A stretch of DNA of 64,000 nucleotides, from contig NZ_SNZH01000007.1 of assembly GCF_004363655.1 (NCBI RefSeq), positions 328,083-392,082 on the forward strand. Reading direction: 5' to 3'. Of the stretch, positions 63,822 through 64,000 are shown one piece after another (within the stretch, counting starts at the first letter, position 1; every line of letters starts with the position of its first letter). The notes beneath the pieces are model-generated. The model did no database searches. It worked only from the letters and a program-made list of their open reading frames with translations, and was not told where the DNA came from. This DNA is from Tahibacter aquaticus (GTDB lineage Bacteria > Pseudomonadota > Gammaproteobacteria > Xanthomonadales > Rhodanobacteraceae). Made by a program: the position numbers and the translations under genes.

Positions 63822-64000
63822 CTGCTGTACCAGCGTAGTTGGCGATTGATGCGAGATGGATGCAGCGCGCCCAGGAATGGCGTTCCCACGCTGGGTTCAG
63901 CCTATTAGCAGGCTGTTGAGAATCACCTCTTTCTCTCAGCCCCGATTGAGCCGATCAATCGCACCGCTGCTTGTGTTCTCGTCGCTGTAGCGGCTTGCTA
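63822..64000. other. Window end; no gene, possible palindromic or insertion-sequence edge
   Basis: About 180 bases follow the receptor. A loose palindrome (CCCAGGAATGGCGTTCCCAC then GCTGGG, 63871-63896) may be a repeat. GCAGGCTGTTGAGAATCACC (63908-63927) recalls the ends of some insertion sequences, but no transposase is visible before the edge. Confidence 0.3.

Overview
The window is high-GC chromosomal DNA of a gammaproteobacterium. Gene order and sequence character point to the Xanthomonadales (Lysobacterales), most likely a Rhodanobacteraceae relative such as Dokdonella or Tahibacter. The evidence is the dapA-bamC block divergent from gcvR-bcp, the queG / nnr-tsaE-amidase block, an NAD-type isocitrate dehydrogenase, many secreted proteins with WY-type modules or an IFxxGF-like C-terminus, and REP-like GTAGG palindromes. 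This placement is an inference from sequence character; no database was searched. The density of coding sequence and the lack of plasmid or phage genes suggest ordinary chromosome.

Layout. 1-7070 (minus strand): a cyclophilin cut by the window edge, then a tightly overlapping phosphate operon phoB-phoR-pstS-ppk-ppx. 7118-10885: a BepA-like M48 protease, grxC plus a CMD-family protein, and an exported protein of unknown function. 10951-16826: NAD-isocitrate dehydrogenase with a strong terminator, a secreted HExxH protein and its small partner, thiD, and an outer-membrane barrel. 16968-21559: PIN-PhoH ATPase, bcp, gcvR, dapA, bamC, fdxA. 21600-25420: tRNA-Glu(CTC), pcnB-folK, panB-panC. A 540-base gap follows that holds a structured RNA-like element ending in a terminator. 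25960-32266: pgi, queG, nnr-tsaE and an AmiC-type amidase. 32396-38609: a secreted beta-helix protein, YceH, CutC and a large secreted glycosidase-like protein.

38771-47809 is a formate module: a ModE/LysR-like regulator with a ligand-binding domain, divergent from an OFA-family transporter and fdsG-fdsB-fdsA-fdhD-fdsD, a soluble NAD-linked molybdenum formate dehydrogenase. 48036-51130 holds a secreted CAP-domain protein and an overlapping Rieske oxygenase/APC permease pair. 51332-56482 is the most unusual unit. A GltD-like flavoprotein with two added ferredoxin-type cluster motifs comes first, then a 2-oxoacid:acceptor oxidoreductase alpha subunit, a 95-residue membrane protein of unknown function, and the beta subunit. 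56674-63821 holds a SnoaL-like protein, an M13 peptidase, a tandem DUF4394 secreted protein and a TonB-dependent receptor.

Most of the window is core metabolism. The parts that deserve a second look are the KorAB/GltD-like/membrane-protein unit, the short C-terminal IFxxGF-like signature shared by secreted proteins, the repeated GxWY modules, the structured element after panC, and three kinds of palindromic or tandem repeats. No CRISPR array, prophage or complete insertion sequence was seen.
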